Positions 8,824 to 17,545 are shown, counted from the first letter of the stretch. The stretch is 22,500 bases of DNA from Prorocentrum cordatum (GCA_963575745.1 CAUYUJ010003603.1:314140-336639), one strand, 5' to 3'. The notes: a model not told the origin generated them from the sequence alone. Program-made: numbers and translations.

Positions 8824-9420
8824 TCACACGGATCGTGTCCCTCATGGGAGCTCCACCGACAGCTTCAGCGTCCCTCCCCGCCCATGCCAGCACACCCCTC
8901 AAAGGGATCTTGCCCCACTCTCCTCGTCCTCCTTCGGGGACACTCGGCCTCTAGCTACTCCTCCGTCTCTGCTTGCTCCACCTCCACCATCCCTCATGGT
9001 CGTGTTGCTGCTGCCGCTGCAGTTGCCCCCGCATGCCTCTTACACGGGTCGTGCCGTGTTGGCACACCATTCCCACAGAAACAGCTCTATAGGGAGCCCC
9101 ATGTATGGTTTGAGCGGGCAACCTCGCGCGTCCCCCTCGCCAAGCCCAGCACACCCCTCACACGGATCGTGCCCCACAGGGAGCTCCAACTACGGCTTCA
9201 TTGGGCCAGGTTGCACGCGTTCTTTCTCTCAACTTGGCACACCCCTGAGAGATCATGCCACACCGCGAGCTCCACCTATAGCCTCGGTGGGCCAGTTCGC
9301 GTGTACCCCCTCGCCCGCTCTTGGTACAAGAGAGCTTCCATTACGGCTTGATCTGGGCAGCTCACATGCTTCCGCTGGCGCATGTCAGCGCAACCCTCAC
9401 ACGGATCGTGCCCCGCAGGA
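8824..9420 (+). repeat. Diverged ~75-90 bp tandem repeat
   Basis: The phrase 'cacacggatcgtgcc' or a variant appears near 8825, 9036, 9158, 9246 and 9397, followed by 'gggagctccaactacggcttc' variants (8848, 9093, 9180, 9267, 9331), then 'gggccagttcgcgcg' and 'cagcacacccct'. Spacing is 75-90 bp or multiples. Plus-strand frames stay open but follow the repeat. Confidence 0.75.
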
Positions 9421-9699
9421 AGTTTTCTTTTGTTGCGCAGCGTTGTTCGTTCTAGGCTCCAGACCTCGGAGCCTTCTATTTTCGTCTTTGGTTCGTGAGT
9501 CGTCCGACCCCCTGGCGCCCCCCCCACTTCTCGTCCTTCCATTGTTTCTGCCCCATTATTGTCTTCCCCATTCTCCTGGACATCCTCTTCCTCCACCCCT
9601 GTCACACCACCAAATGAGTCCGTAGGCTGGTCTGGGCGTTTACCTTCAGCCTTCCTTACAATTAACAATGTACGATCGCGACGCTCAAATACTCAACCG
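9421..9699. other. Anonymous DNA
   Basis: Pyrimidine-leaning sequence (9530-9600) without repeats or a recognisable gene. Confidence 0.3.
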
Positions 9700-9960
9700 A
9701 AAAATGCTGGGATTGAGGACCGGTCGTTTTCAAAATCTCGTTCTCGTCGTAGCGCCGCGCACATTCGTCTTACAGGCTTCGATATTAGCTTCCCAGACGG
9801 AGGACCGGCCGTTTTCAAAGTTTATTTCCGCATTTGCTCGTACACATGTACTTTCCGAGCTTCGGCAAGTTTTGCCGATGGATGGCTGTTAGTTCTCAAC
9901 ATGCGGCTCTCGTTCTAGCGCCGCGCACTCTCGCTTTCAAGTTCTCAGAAGCTACACTCA
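9700..9960 (+). repeat. ~85 bp tandem repeat, plus-strand copy of the dispersed family
   Basis: Units begin near 9718, 9803 and 9890 with 'gaccggtcgttttcaaa' or a diverged form, and contain 'gttctcgtcgtagcgccgcgcacattcg'. This is the same repeat as 6211-6400 in inverse orientation: 'ttttcaaaatgtggttctcgccttagcgccgcgcgcattcg' variants are shared in pieces. Adjacent units are open in different frames, as in the other locus. Confidence 0.7.
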
Positions 9961-10192
9961 TGGAGGCCGGCACCCGCTGGATATTTCCCCATCAGAGATC
10001 ACAGCAAGCAGTGCTCACTTGTGGTGCAGTTACACGGGCGCATGGCGTATTTGTTCAAAGTGTAGTTCTCGCCTGGCAGTTTGCTTCACCGCACGACCAA
10101 CAGTGCGGAGCGTTGTGCAACAGCTGCAAGGATGAAGGGCGGCTCCTTTAGCGGGGTTGTCGTTGGGTTTTCTTTTGAATTTTAAAAGTCGC
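9961..10192. other. Anonymous DNA
   Basis: Possibly a decayed continuation of the ~85 bp repeat ('gttcaaagtgtagttctcgc' near 10055). No gene is recognised. Confidence 0.3.
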
Positions 10193-10388
10193 AGGCCTGG
10201 AGGTTGATACCAACACCAATATTGGCGGTGTGCTTCCACCGAGGGATGGCGATCCCGATCTCGGTGATGGCGGTAATATGTGGGCTTCTTAGGTGGCCGA
10301 CAGATTGCCACCAACACCGAAATCTAGGATCAGTTTCCCCCTGTGGAGGCAACGCCTTGTGTTGGTGTTGGTGCCCATGTCCAGGCCT
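10193..10388. mobile_element. Foldback MITE-like element, family F4
   Basis: 'aggcctgga' at 10193 is the inverse of 'tccaggcct' ending at 10388. Inside, 'accaacaccaatattgg' faces 'tgttggtgttggtg', and 'gatcccgatctcggtgatgg' faces 'ccaccaacaccgaaatctaggatc', so nearly the whole 196 bp forms one imperfect hairpin. It is non-coding; only one copy is in the window. Confidence 0.6.
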
Positions 10389-10783
10389 CCAACAAAGCCC
10401 ACTTTGTAGAAGTTCTTTCTGCTCGGAGGAGGGAGGGCGGTCCCCTTCAAAACGGAATTCCCGCCCGAGTTGCGGGCCCACGGGGCGATCGTCCTTCAAG
10501 GAAACTCGTTTCGCGCAGTGGGAGAAGGCGCCTGCTGGGACGAACGAGGATGGGACTTGGGACGGGCGGGTGTTCTGCGGGTGCACTGGACTTGGGACGG
10601 GCGTTTGCCCTGGCCACCCTCCTCACCCTCCTCACCCTCCTCCTCCGCCTCTGCCTCCCCCAAAACAAATCTGTTTCAAATCAGCGGGACATCCGGAAAC
10701 CATTCCTTTAGGTCTTCTTACACTCCCCCCGACCTCTCCAACTCCTCCTCCACCTTTCCCGTTCTTTCCCACGCCTCTTGTCA
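10389..10783. other. Anonymous DNA with small duplications
   Basis: 'gacttgggacgggcg' occurs twice (near 10554 and 10588), followed by CT-rich 'caccctcctcaccctcctc'. Around 10505-10530 'cgtttcgcgcagtgggagaaggcg' weakly resembles the start of the 10784 direct repeat. No gene is recognised. Confidence 0.35.
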
Positions 10784-10870
10784 GTTCTTACGCGTTTTCC
10801 ACAGTGAAAGAGGCCTTCGGTCACAAACGATGTCGCTGAAGGGGATCGTCCGTGGTCCTGTCCTTTGCTC
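10784..10870 (+). repeat. Direct repeat bracketing the retroelement, left copy
   Basis: This ~87 bp segment matches 17457-17545 in the same orientation. Both contain 'tcagttctt.cgcg.ttt', 'acagtga.agaggccttcg', an identical 24-base core (10827-10850 and 17499-17522), then 'tcct.tcctttgctcg'. It lies ~430 bp upstream of the first recognisable retroelement coding sequence. It may be a terminal or split direct repeat of the element, or an unrelated dispersed repeat. Confidence 0.7.
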
Positions 10871-11297
10871 GAGAAGGCCCGCCTGGGCCGACGTTGCGGC
10901 AACACGATCGTCCCTCAGGACTCATTTTGTCTACGCCGTCCTGCGGGACCTCATCTCTTACAGTGCTCCGAGTCCGGGGCCCACGTGCCATTGTCATTTT
11001 CAGGTTGCTTATTGTGAAACTGGAGGCGACATTGGCTGCCAGCATGTTGAGCGGATCTGTTCTCGTCAACTGGAGGCACTGCAGAATCAGTTATCACGAG
11101 CTGGTCTCTTGTGTGTGAGCATCGCGTTCAGATTCTTTCTCATCGCCTTCGTGATTCGCTGGATCATCAGACGGTGAGGTCGTCCTTCAGCTGGGCAGCA
11201 GCCATGTGTGGTCCAGGAGCCGTCAGCACACGTTCGAGCACGCAGTGGTCCACTTACGCCCTCATTTCTTCGATTCCCTGACGCATCATGAGCGCTC
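10871..11297. other. Leader region of the retroelement, no clear coding
   Basis: Sequence between the direct repeat and the first Gag-like codons. It may contain an untranslated leader or the decayed N-terminus of the Gag-like protein; I cannot recognise protein in any frame. An ATG at 11288 opens a short frame (stop near 11340) not in register with the Gag-like frame. Confidence 0.35.
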
Positions 11298-12157
11298 TTG
11301 ATATCAAAGAGCGGCAAGTCTTCGTTTCGATACGATGAGGATCCGAATTTCATTTGGCACCACCGAATCCTTCTGGTGCGCGTCACAGGAGGACGATGGG
11401 TTGTTCTCACACCGACAGGCGACCTCCAAATCTTGGACACTTCCGCGGTCGGGTTCGAGTTTCTCGTGAGAGGGAGGCCAGTGCCTGAGAGGTGCCGCAA
11501 TGATTGTTTCCTCTTCGACCCCATCCCAGTGCGGGAGCTCAGTGAGGCGCCTGTTCGGACTCGGGCCCTGGCGGACATCGCGAGGGAGGACATCGAGGTG
11601 GGCGCGGAGGAGGTCTGGGTGGTAAGCGACACCACGGATCCGAGGTTCGGCAAGCGCGTTGAGCCCGGCGTGCTGGACGACCCGGGCCGCTCTCTGCCTC
11701 GGGAGACCAAGGGCGTTGTCTCTTCGCCATGGCCGACTCAACCTCAGAGGTTCACGTCGAGAGGGTCAACAGTGCCGACCTGGAGCCCTGGAAGACTCGT
11801 CGTGGCGGGGGGGCCTTTTTTCCATCGGAGACTTCCAGGTCGGCTGGTGGCCGACGATATATGCGCGCAAAGGAGGTGACTGAGAAGCTGGAGGAAACCA
11901 GCTTCGAGGACTACCCTTTCCCGGATCCCAGGGCGACCAAGGAATGCGTGGTCGGGCTTCGAGATGCCGCCGATGGCTCGTTCGACGCGCATCATCAGAA
12001 CTGGTGCTCGGCCTCGGGGGTGCCATCCAATGGTGGCATCGCGCGCGATCATAGGATAGCTCTTAAGGCTCTGCGCTTGGGAGCAGATCGACTGGGCAAA
12101 CTCGGCCATGGCGGAGTAGTTGGCCAGGGGGCTCATCCAGCGCGAACGCGCGGTTGA
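11298..12157 (+). pseudogene. Gag-like N-terminal region of the DIRS-like element
   Basis: Two frames carry this region. The first (11298 to ~11725, opening just after TGA 11289-11291 with no usable ATG) has 'WHHRILL', 'WVVLTPTGD' and 'WVVSDTTDPRFGKRV', phrases I know from the N-terminal part of dinoflagellate retroelement proteins. From ~11729 the reading moves to another frame with 'EVHVERV', 'SFEDYPFPDPRAT', 'HHQNW' and 'IARDHRIALKALRL', the C-terminal part of the same region. It probably packaged element RNA, by position and analogy only. The next piece ('EQIDWANSAMAE', from ~12080) is in the third frame. At least two frameshifts make it non-functional. Confidence 0.6.
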
Positions 12158-12527
12158 GAAGACGCGCTGACGGGCGCGACGGAGGACGATGGCAGAGCTG
12201 CGGCGCCGGCTCGCGAAGTGGATCGCCGAGAAGCAGCATCAGCGAGCCTTCGCCCGCGAGCAGACCCGCCTGCTTCGCGAGGAGAGGGCGGCCGAGGACA
12301 AGAGGCGGAGCGGCCCCAATGGACCCGGGGATGCGAAGGGCGGCGGCCGCGGGGCCGCCGCCCCTCGTCGGGCCGGGCGGGGGCGCGTGCCTGGGCGTCA
12401 CCCGCGGGCGATCGCCCGTCTGCGCAGGCAGGGGCTTCCGGTCAGTCGCCCCGGGCTCCGATTTTTGCGCGCCGTGGTCTCCGTGAACGCCGTCGACGAC
12501 GGCGCAATTATCCTATCCCTCTGCTAG
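12075..12527 (+). pseudogene. Basic, helical linker between Gag-like and RT regions
   Basis: One frame runs from about 12075 to 12527 with stops at 12117-12119 and 12168-12170. After them it reads 'AELRRRLAKWIAEKQHQ' and 'LLREERAAEDKR', a charged, probably coiled-coil helix, then a Gly/Arg/Ala-rich basic stretch. Related dinoflagellate elements have a comparable Lys/Arg/Glu helix followed by a Gly-rich tail before the RT; a nucleic-acid-binding role is an inference. A frame starting further 5' and read from 12218 onward takes over with 'RNYPIPLL' (~12512) leading into the RT region. Confidence 0.5.
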
Positions 12528-13830
12528 TTCATCTTGCCGAGGGCCTCTCCCCGGGGCCCGGGCAGCGGTGGCGCAATCTTCGCGGGTTGGCAGGGCGTCG
12601 AGGCCGGCGTCTCCCGGGGTCCGTCCGTTCGTTGAATGTTCTGCATCGCGCTGGAGCATGCCCGTGCGATCGTCGTCTCCGCTCAGGCAGCTTGGGCAGT
12701 CTTTCGAGTTCGCAGGTGTCGACCATTGATTCGCTGGATGACCGCATCTCACTTCGCGGCGATCGCCCGGAAGGCCCCGCCCCGCTCGACGCGCGCAACG
12801 TCGCGTACAGAGCGAAAGACTTGCAGGCGCAGGGGCCGCAGCATGCGGGCCCCGTACCTTTGGGACAAGTTGAAGGTTACTTACCAAGGGCGTCTCCACT
12901 CCTCCCCCGCTGGAACCCGCCCCCCTGCCCGACGTGCATCGACAGACATTGGCTTTCAAGAAACACGTCTTGAGGAGCGATACTGAGCTGGGGGTGGATC
13001 GTCTGTCTGGCGCGCCCGGCACCCCGCGCTGGCGCGAAGACTTGCGGCGCTCGAAGAAGTGCCGACGCGAGCTCTTCGCCACCTTGCAAACGAACCATCT
13101 GCCCACCTTCAGGCGCCGAATCTCCCCCAGGGTCGCCATCTTCTTCGCGTGGACGAAGGCCGGGGTGATTCGTCTCGTCGTCGACGCTCGCGCCACTCAC
13201 GAGAAGTGCAAGACCCCCCTCGCGCCGACCTGGGCACCGTCGCTGCCTTGGCCGATGTCGACCTCAGCTTGGCGGAGCTCTCCGAGACTGCAGATGCCGA
13301 GTTGAGTGCCGAGGAGGAGCAGCATTTCTTCAAGGGCCAAGGCGGCCCGGCATCGTTCGCCTTCTCCTGGGGCCCCCTGGACATATTGGATCGCTACTAT
13401 CAGTCCGACTACTGAAGGGTGGCTAGCTGGATCGGCTTGGATGTCCCTGGCGAAGCCGGCGCCCGCGGCGTCTCAGAGGTCTGGGGCGATGACTTAGAAG
13501 AGACGGGCCCGTCAAGCGCACAGATGTTGTGTTGCCGTGCTTCAGAGCGCTTAGCGCGGGTTTCACGTGGGCCCTCCATTAATTCCACTCGGCCGCCGAG
13601 CATATCGTCGCCTCTGGAGTCCCAGGCGGTCTTGGCAGAGCCGCTCGGCAGAAGCATCGGGCTCCTCGCGCGCCCTTCGCGAGCCCGACTACCTCCGCGC
13701 ACGTTGACAACGCGGCGCTCTTGAGTACTGAAACCGACGCTGCGGATGTACATAGAGTTGAAAGTGTTTCTTCAAGAAGTGAATGCGCGCGCACGACGTA
13801 ACCGAGCAGACCCACGCGCTGGAAATTCTG
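12512..13830 (+). pseudogene. Reverse transcriptase domain of the DIRS-like element
   Basis: The RT copies element RNA into DNA. A pre-palm segment is readable from ~12512 in one frame. From 12934 another frame gives 'VAIFFAWTKAGVIRLVVDAR' (to ~13191), the fingers/palm motif seen as 'FFVRKKDGRIRLVIDAR' in relatives. It then shifts to a frame with 'LDILDRYYQ' at 13378-13403, corresponding to motif A with its Asp, crosses TGA 13413-13415, and shifts again to give 'GFTWAL' (13559-13576, motif B-like), TAA 13580-13582, 'FHSAAEH', and 'HVDN' at 13700-13711. The last is the catalytic motif C, usually YVDN or YxDD; the Tyr is His here. Two frame changes and two stops show decay. Confidence 0.75.
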
Positions 13831-13831
13831 C

Positions 13832-14890
13832 GCCGTCATAGAAGGGCAGCGCCGACTCCTTCACCATCGACCTCGACGGGTCTGGCGAGAGCACGCTGCG
13901 GGCAAAGAGTTCCTTCGTCGCCGACGGCTCCGAGAGGGGGCCCTTCGGGCTTGGGCCGGCGACGCGGTGCGTCTGTTCAACTGTTCATGCTGAACCGGCC
14001 TGCCTTGTCATGTCTGTGGGCAGTCTATCAATTTATCCGGTTCGCTCTCGACCGACGGCGTCGAGTCTGGGCATCAGTCCGCCAGGAGATCAAGGCGATT
14101 CTCGGTCTAGTCTTTGTCAGCGCGATCCGGGAGCTCCTCGGTTGAGGATGGCCTACTGCTCTGACTCGTCGGACCTTGGATGGATACTGCCAGGCGGCAA
14201 CAGCTGCGGGGGGGCCCGAGCTGGGAGAAGCCTCGGCCTACCACGAGCCCTGGCGGTTCGCAGAGGATCGCATCGACCTCAGCGTTGAGCCCGTGGATTA
14301 CCTCGCCATCTGCGACGGCGTCGGCCTCTCTCCTCTGGGGGGCAGCCGCGCGGCCTGGGAGGCCCTCGTCGCCGCCCTCGCTGGCCGCCCACGTCGGCCC
14401 CCCATTCGACTGGAGCGACTTCATCGCGAGATCTCGGGGCGGTTTGATCCTGGGACTGCAGGCGCTCGCCTCGCGAGCAAGCCCCTCGCGGGGATGCTTG
14501 CCGCGCGCCTCTGCTCAGCGCTGCCGCTGGCCCCCGAGAGCGCCGGCAGACGCCCGTCGAGCCGAGCGCCCATGGGAGAACCCTACACAGCACATCAACA
14601 TCAAGGAAGGCCAATCGACGCTGACCGGCTTCCGCAGGGAGCGCAGGAACCCCCGCCGCCATCGCAAACGGCCCCTGCCCCTATGGCACTGCTCGGTCGC
14701 CCAACGCGCTATCGATCGAGGGCGCGGGCGAGGCGCGGAGAAGCCCGGCTGGGGCCTGCGCTATCTTGGGCAGCGAGCTGCAGCTCGCCTGATCGCCCGC
14801 GAGATCCGGCGGTCGACTCGCCACCTCGAGGGAGTCCGCCACCCGGCGGACGCGGGCTCGAGGCGCTTCGACAAGGGAGGCCAGCCGACA
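13832..14890 (+). pseudogene. RT connection and RNase H domain of the DIRS-like element
   Basis: Three frames contribute. The connection includes 'RPALSCLWAVYQFI' and 'VWASVRQEIKAI' (13987-14145). The RNase H, which would remove RNA from the RNA-DNA hybrid, starts with 'AYCSDSSDLGW' (from 14151), whose Asp is the expected first catalytic residue. 'ELGEASAYHEPWRF' follows in another frame, then 'HINIKE' (14591-14608, catalytic Glu position) and 'HPADAGSRRFD' (14840-14872, final Asp). The third acidic position, normally in a 'SDN'-like motif between these, is not visible in 'LPLWHCSVAQRAIDRG', so the active site looks broken even apart from the frameshifts. Confidence 0.75.
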
Positions 14891-15027
14891 GAGAAGGCCC
14901 AGCATCTTGGCTTGGAGCGTGGAGGCCGTGACATGGCCATCGCACGGGCCGCTTGGCATCGCAGGCCAGTCGGCGGCGCGTCTGGCGCCCTTGCCCGCAG
15001 GCAGCGGGCGCTCGACGACGGAAAATC

Positions 15028-15349
15028 CATTTGCCAGCCTTGCGCGTCTGGAATGGAAACGAACGAGGTCTCTCTTGGCATCGCGAGGACCTCAGCGGCT
15101 ATCCCGTCCTTAAAAAGAGCCAGATGCTCCCCAGCGTCGTCATCAACCGGGACCTCTACTTGGCCCATTACTATGGCGACCACAGCGGGGCCCTCCAGGT
15201 GTCCTCCAGCGTGCTCCTCTACGGTTCCAGCGGGGACTCCAAGTTGGGCGTCTGCTGGGTGTTCCAGGTGCTCGTCGTCTCCTCCCACTGCCACTACTCT
15301 GCAGGCCCCTACTGGCGCTCCAGTTTCACTAGGCAGGCGAGCGATTTAA
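15028..15349 (+). pseudogene. Unassigned coding-like segment between RNase H and MT
   Basis: One frame reads continuously as ordinary protein from about 15045 to 15345, including 'LSWHREDLSGYPVLKKSQ', 'LYLAHYYGDHSG' and 'LGVCWVFQVLVV'. In the 75 codons from 15109, 66 end in G or C by my count, a strong coding signature. I do not recognise the protein. Neighbouring element domains usually follow each other directly in relatives I can recall, so this may be an exon fragment captured by or inserted into the element, or a lineage-specific element domain. No start codon or splice site can be defended. The frame stays open to 15729 by chance through the MT region, which is read in other frames. Confidence 0.35.
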
Positions 15350-15931
15350 GATCTTACCCGGACTGCGCGAGTTCTTCGGGGCGCGGTCTTCTTGGAGCTC
15401 TTTGCTGGGAAGGAAGGCCTCGCGAGGGCCGTCGCGTCTCTAGGCGCTCCATGTGGCGAAGGTATCGAGCTCTCCAAAAGTCCTCGGCATGGTCAACTTT
15501 ATCCAGGGGTTCGTCAGCATCTCATTGGGCTCGCTCAGCATCGCCCGACGCGGGGTCCATGACCACGAGGCGGCCAGGGAGAAGGACCCCTTGGGGGCCC
15601 ACGGCGCCTGGGGCTCCTCGGTTCGGAATCGACTGTGGCTTTCGTTTTAGAGAGTCCTCTCACTTCACGCCTCTGGGGCTCTGGTCCGAGTCAAACGTTT
15701 CTGGCCGACAAGCGCGTTTCAGTCGTTAAAGTTCATCCCCGCAGTTTCGGAGGTGTGATCAAGAAGCCGACCCGTCTGATTGGCATTCTGCGTGGTCTTG
15801 ATAAATTGGCCGAGAGATGCCCGGGGGATCGCGCCCGCGCACTGGCGACAGGCACGTTGCGCGCATGGGATGCTGATCGGCGAGACTTTCGTTGGAAGCA
15901 AGCCTCGCAGTGTCCAGGGATCCACGGCTGA
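15350..15931 (+). pseudogene. DNA methyltransferase-like (MT) domain of the DIRS-like element
   Basis: An S-adenosylmethionine-type motif 'VFLELFAGKEGLARAVA' starts at 15386, followed by 'GEGIELSK', in a frame that ends at TGA 15560-15562. The reading moves to a second frame at about 15531 with 'SLSIARRG', the counterpart of the 'TFSxARRG' catalytic-loop region, and to a third with 'FVLESPLTSRLW' (15638-15673), the counterpart of 'LENPxSSRLW'. 'GVIKKPTRLIG' and 'LAERCPG' follow. MT domains of this general type are characteristic of DIRS-like retrotransposons; their exact role is not settled. The Cys/Thr positions of the loop motif are lost (SLS for the usual CTTFS) and two frame changes interrupt it. 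Confidence 0.7.
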
Positions 15932-16299
15932 AAGTTTTGTTTTCAGCGTAGTTCGACTCATCCTTGCAGAGGCTCGTCGCCGCCGCATATTTCCTGCCCC
16001 CGCCAGCGCCCACTGCCGGCACCTCGTTGGCCAGACCAGTCTCGCTGAAGCTGCCGATCCATGACTTCTGCGCCGTCGGCGAGGGGGCTGTGACGAGTGG
16101 GCGTCAGCCCCGCCCGTTGGCCGCGACCTCGACGTCGCCCCAGGGTGGCTCATCGCGTACGTTGGGCAACCCTGGCGCGAGCGCGGCCGAGAGCTCGCGG
16201 CCGCGCGGCGGCAGAAGGCAGGGGCTGGCGCGGCCGCCAGCAGCGCGACACTCACCAGCTCCACGGCCGCGAAATTTGGGGGAGCGCAGCGCGCTGCCC
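15932..16299. other. Spacer between MT and YR regions
   Basis: GC-rich sequence lying inside the element. Plus-strand frames are Arg/Ala/Pro-rich and I cannot match them to a domain. It may be the variable N-terminal part of the recombinase or non-coding. Confidence 0.35.
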
Positions 16300-17198
16300 G
16301 CCACCCTGGCCACCCACGAGGCCCAGGTCGGCGAGTTCAAGGCCTGGGCCTCTGGCAGGGGACGCGGCGCGGCCTCCGCGCGCCCGAGGCGGCCGACTCT
16401 GCGATGTCGACCTAGTTCGAGCGGCTGCACGCGCAGAAGGAGCTGCCCCAGCTCGGCAGGTGGGCGGTGCACGGCTATGCGCTGCTGCACTTGACTCACC
16501 TGGGCCGCGGACGTCACGCGCTCCTTGGGGCGAAGGCCGCGCTGCGAGGTTGGTTGCGTCAGATGTCGGGCCGCATTAGGGATCCTTGGCCAATTGAGAC
16601 GGCCTGGCTCATCGCGCGCTGGCTTCTTGTCAAGAACCAAGCCGTCTATTTCTGGTGTTCCCTGGCCGTGGCACTGCAGATGGGCGCCCGCGTCAGGCCG
16701 GGCGCCCTGCTTGACATCAGGCGCGAGGACCTGCTGTCGCCGCTGAGGCAGCGCGGCTCGCGGCACACGGACTGGGGCCTCGTCGCAGCCACGAGCACGC
16801 GGGCAGGGCACGCCACGTCAGGAGAGCAGGATGACACATAGCTCGCTGGGATCCTGGACCGCGCTTGCACGAAAGTGATTGCCGACGACTTGCGCGCTTC
16901 CTCTCGCGAGGGCGAGCGGGTCTTCAGGCATCTCACGCTTCCGACTTACGAGAAAGCGATCACGGAGGTTTGCGAAGCTCTAGAGCTGCAGAGCCTGCGC
17001 ATCGCTCCTCGTTGTTTTCTGCACACTGGCCCCATCGACTGACGCTTACTCTAGGGCCTTGAGCCTGCAGCAGATCCAGGGTCGTGGGAGATGAAATGTG
17101 CTGCATATGTCCGCAGGTACGAGAAGCACACAACACTCCTTCGGCAAATTCACACTGACGGCACAGCAGAGGAGAACTGCGTTGGCCGCTGGTCGTGA
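16300..17198 (+). pseudogene. Tyrosine recombinase (YR/integrase) of the DIRS-like element
   Basis: This is the best-preserved domain. 'ATHEAQVGEFKAWA' starts the core-binding part in one frame; from ~16413 another frame runs unbroken in register to TGA 17196-17198, crossed by stops at 16413-16415, 16839-16841, 17040-17042 and 17052-17054. It reads 'FERLHAQKELPQLGRW', 'AALRGWLRQM', 'VRPGALLDIRREDLLSP' (first catalytic Arg at 16695-16697), 'LRIAPRCFLHTGP' (box II, 16995-17033) and 'YVRRYEKHTTLL' (Tyr at 17118-17120, likely nucleophile). Relatives carry H-x-x-R in box II; here those positions read Arg and Leu, so catalysis is lost. A YR in place of a DDE integrase is the key evidence for the DIRS-like class. 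Third codon positions are GC-rich, suggesting it once coded in this host-like composition. Confidence 0.8.
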
Positions 17199-17275
17199 GC
17201 TCCCAGACCCGCTCAAGATATCCTTTCGCTTGTAGTATTGATTTGTTTTGTTCGTCTCCGGCCACTGCCCCGCCA

Positions 17276-17458
17276 CCACCTTTCGTGATACGGGATATGG
17301 GAAATTCAGTTTATGAGACAGTGCCGTTGCACGCAAAGCGCTTTTTCTTCTCGCAATGCCGCTGTGGATGGATATGTGCTTCATCCTGTCCGAAAAATGT
17401 CAGCCGCAGCTGGGTAGTGCAACGACCTACGCCCTTCCGCGCAGGATGTGTGAATGTC
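17276..17458 (+). repeat. Repeat C, copy 1
   Basis: Matches 17575-17781 in the same orientation: 'gcaaagcgctttttcttctcgcaatgccgctgtggatggat' corresponds in pieces to 'gcaaggcgcttttccttatcacaataccgctgtggatggat', then 'cctgtc.gaaa.atgt.agcc.cagctgg.tagtgcaacg.cctacgccc' and 'gcaggatgtgtgaat' agree. The second copy has about 20 extra bases before 'gcaggatgtg'. Confidence 0.8.
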
Positions 17459-17545
17459 AGTTCTTGCGCGCTTTACACAGTGAGAGAGGCCTTCGCAGAC
17501 GATGTCGCTGAAGGGGATCGTCAGTAGTCCTTTCTTTGCTCGCCT
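17457..17545 (+). repeat. Direct repeat bracketing the retroelement, right copy
   Basis: Same-orientation match to 10784-10870, with an identical 24-base core at 17499-17522. It starts where repeat C copy 1 ends and is followed by repeat C copy 2, so the right end of the element carries an interleaved repeat structure. Confidence 0.7.

Larger units (their letters stand above)
11298..17198 (+). mobile_element. Decayed DIRS-like (tyrosine-recombinase) retrotransposon
   Basis: One ~5.9 kb plus-strand series of protein fragments appears in the order Gag-like, basic linker, RT, RNase H, an unassigned segment, MT-like, YR. RT plus RNase H plus MT plus YR is the domain set of DIRS-like retrotransposons, which reverse-transcribe their RNA and integrate a circular intermediate with a tyrosine recombinase. 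The fragments lie in all three forward frames, joined by apparent frameshifts and crossed by in-frame stops (for example 12117, 12168, 13413, 13580, 16839, 17040, 17052), so this copy is a fossil. No DDE integrase, aspartic protease or classic long terminal repeats were seen. Boundaries are set by coding similarity; true ends may reach the direct repeats at 10784 and 17457. Domain calls come from motifs recognised by eye. Confidence 0.8.

Noticed and set aside
14107-15294. Minus-strand open frames across the RNase H and MT region
   Set aside because: Antisense shadows of the plus-strand retroelement domains, which carry recognisable motifs.
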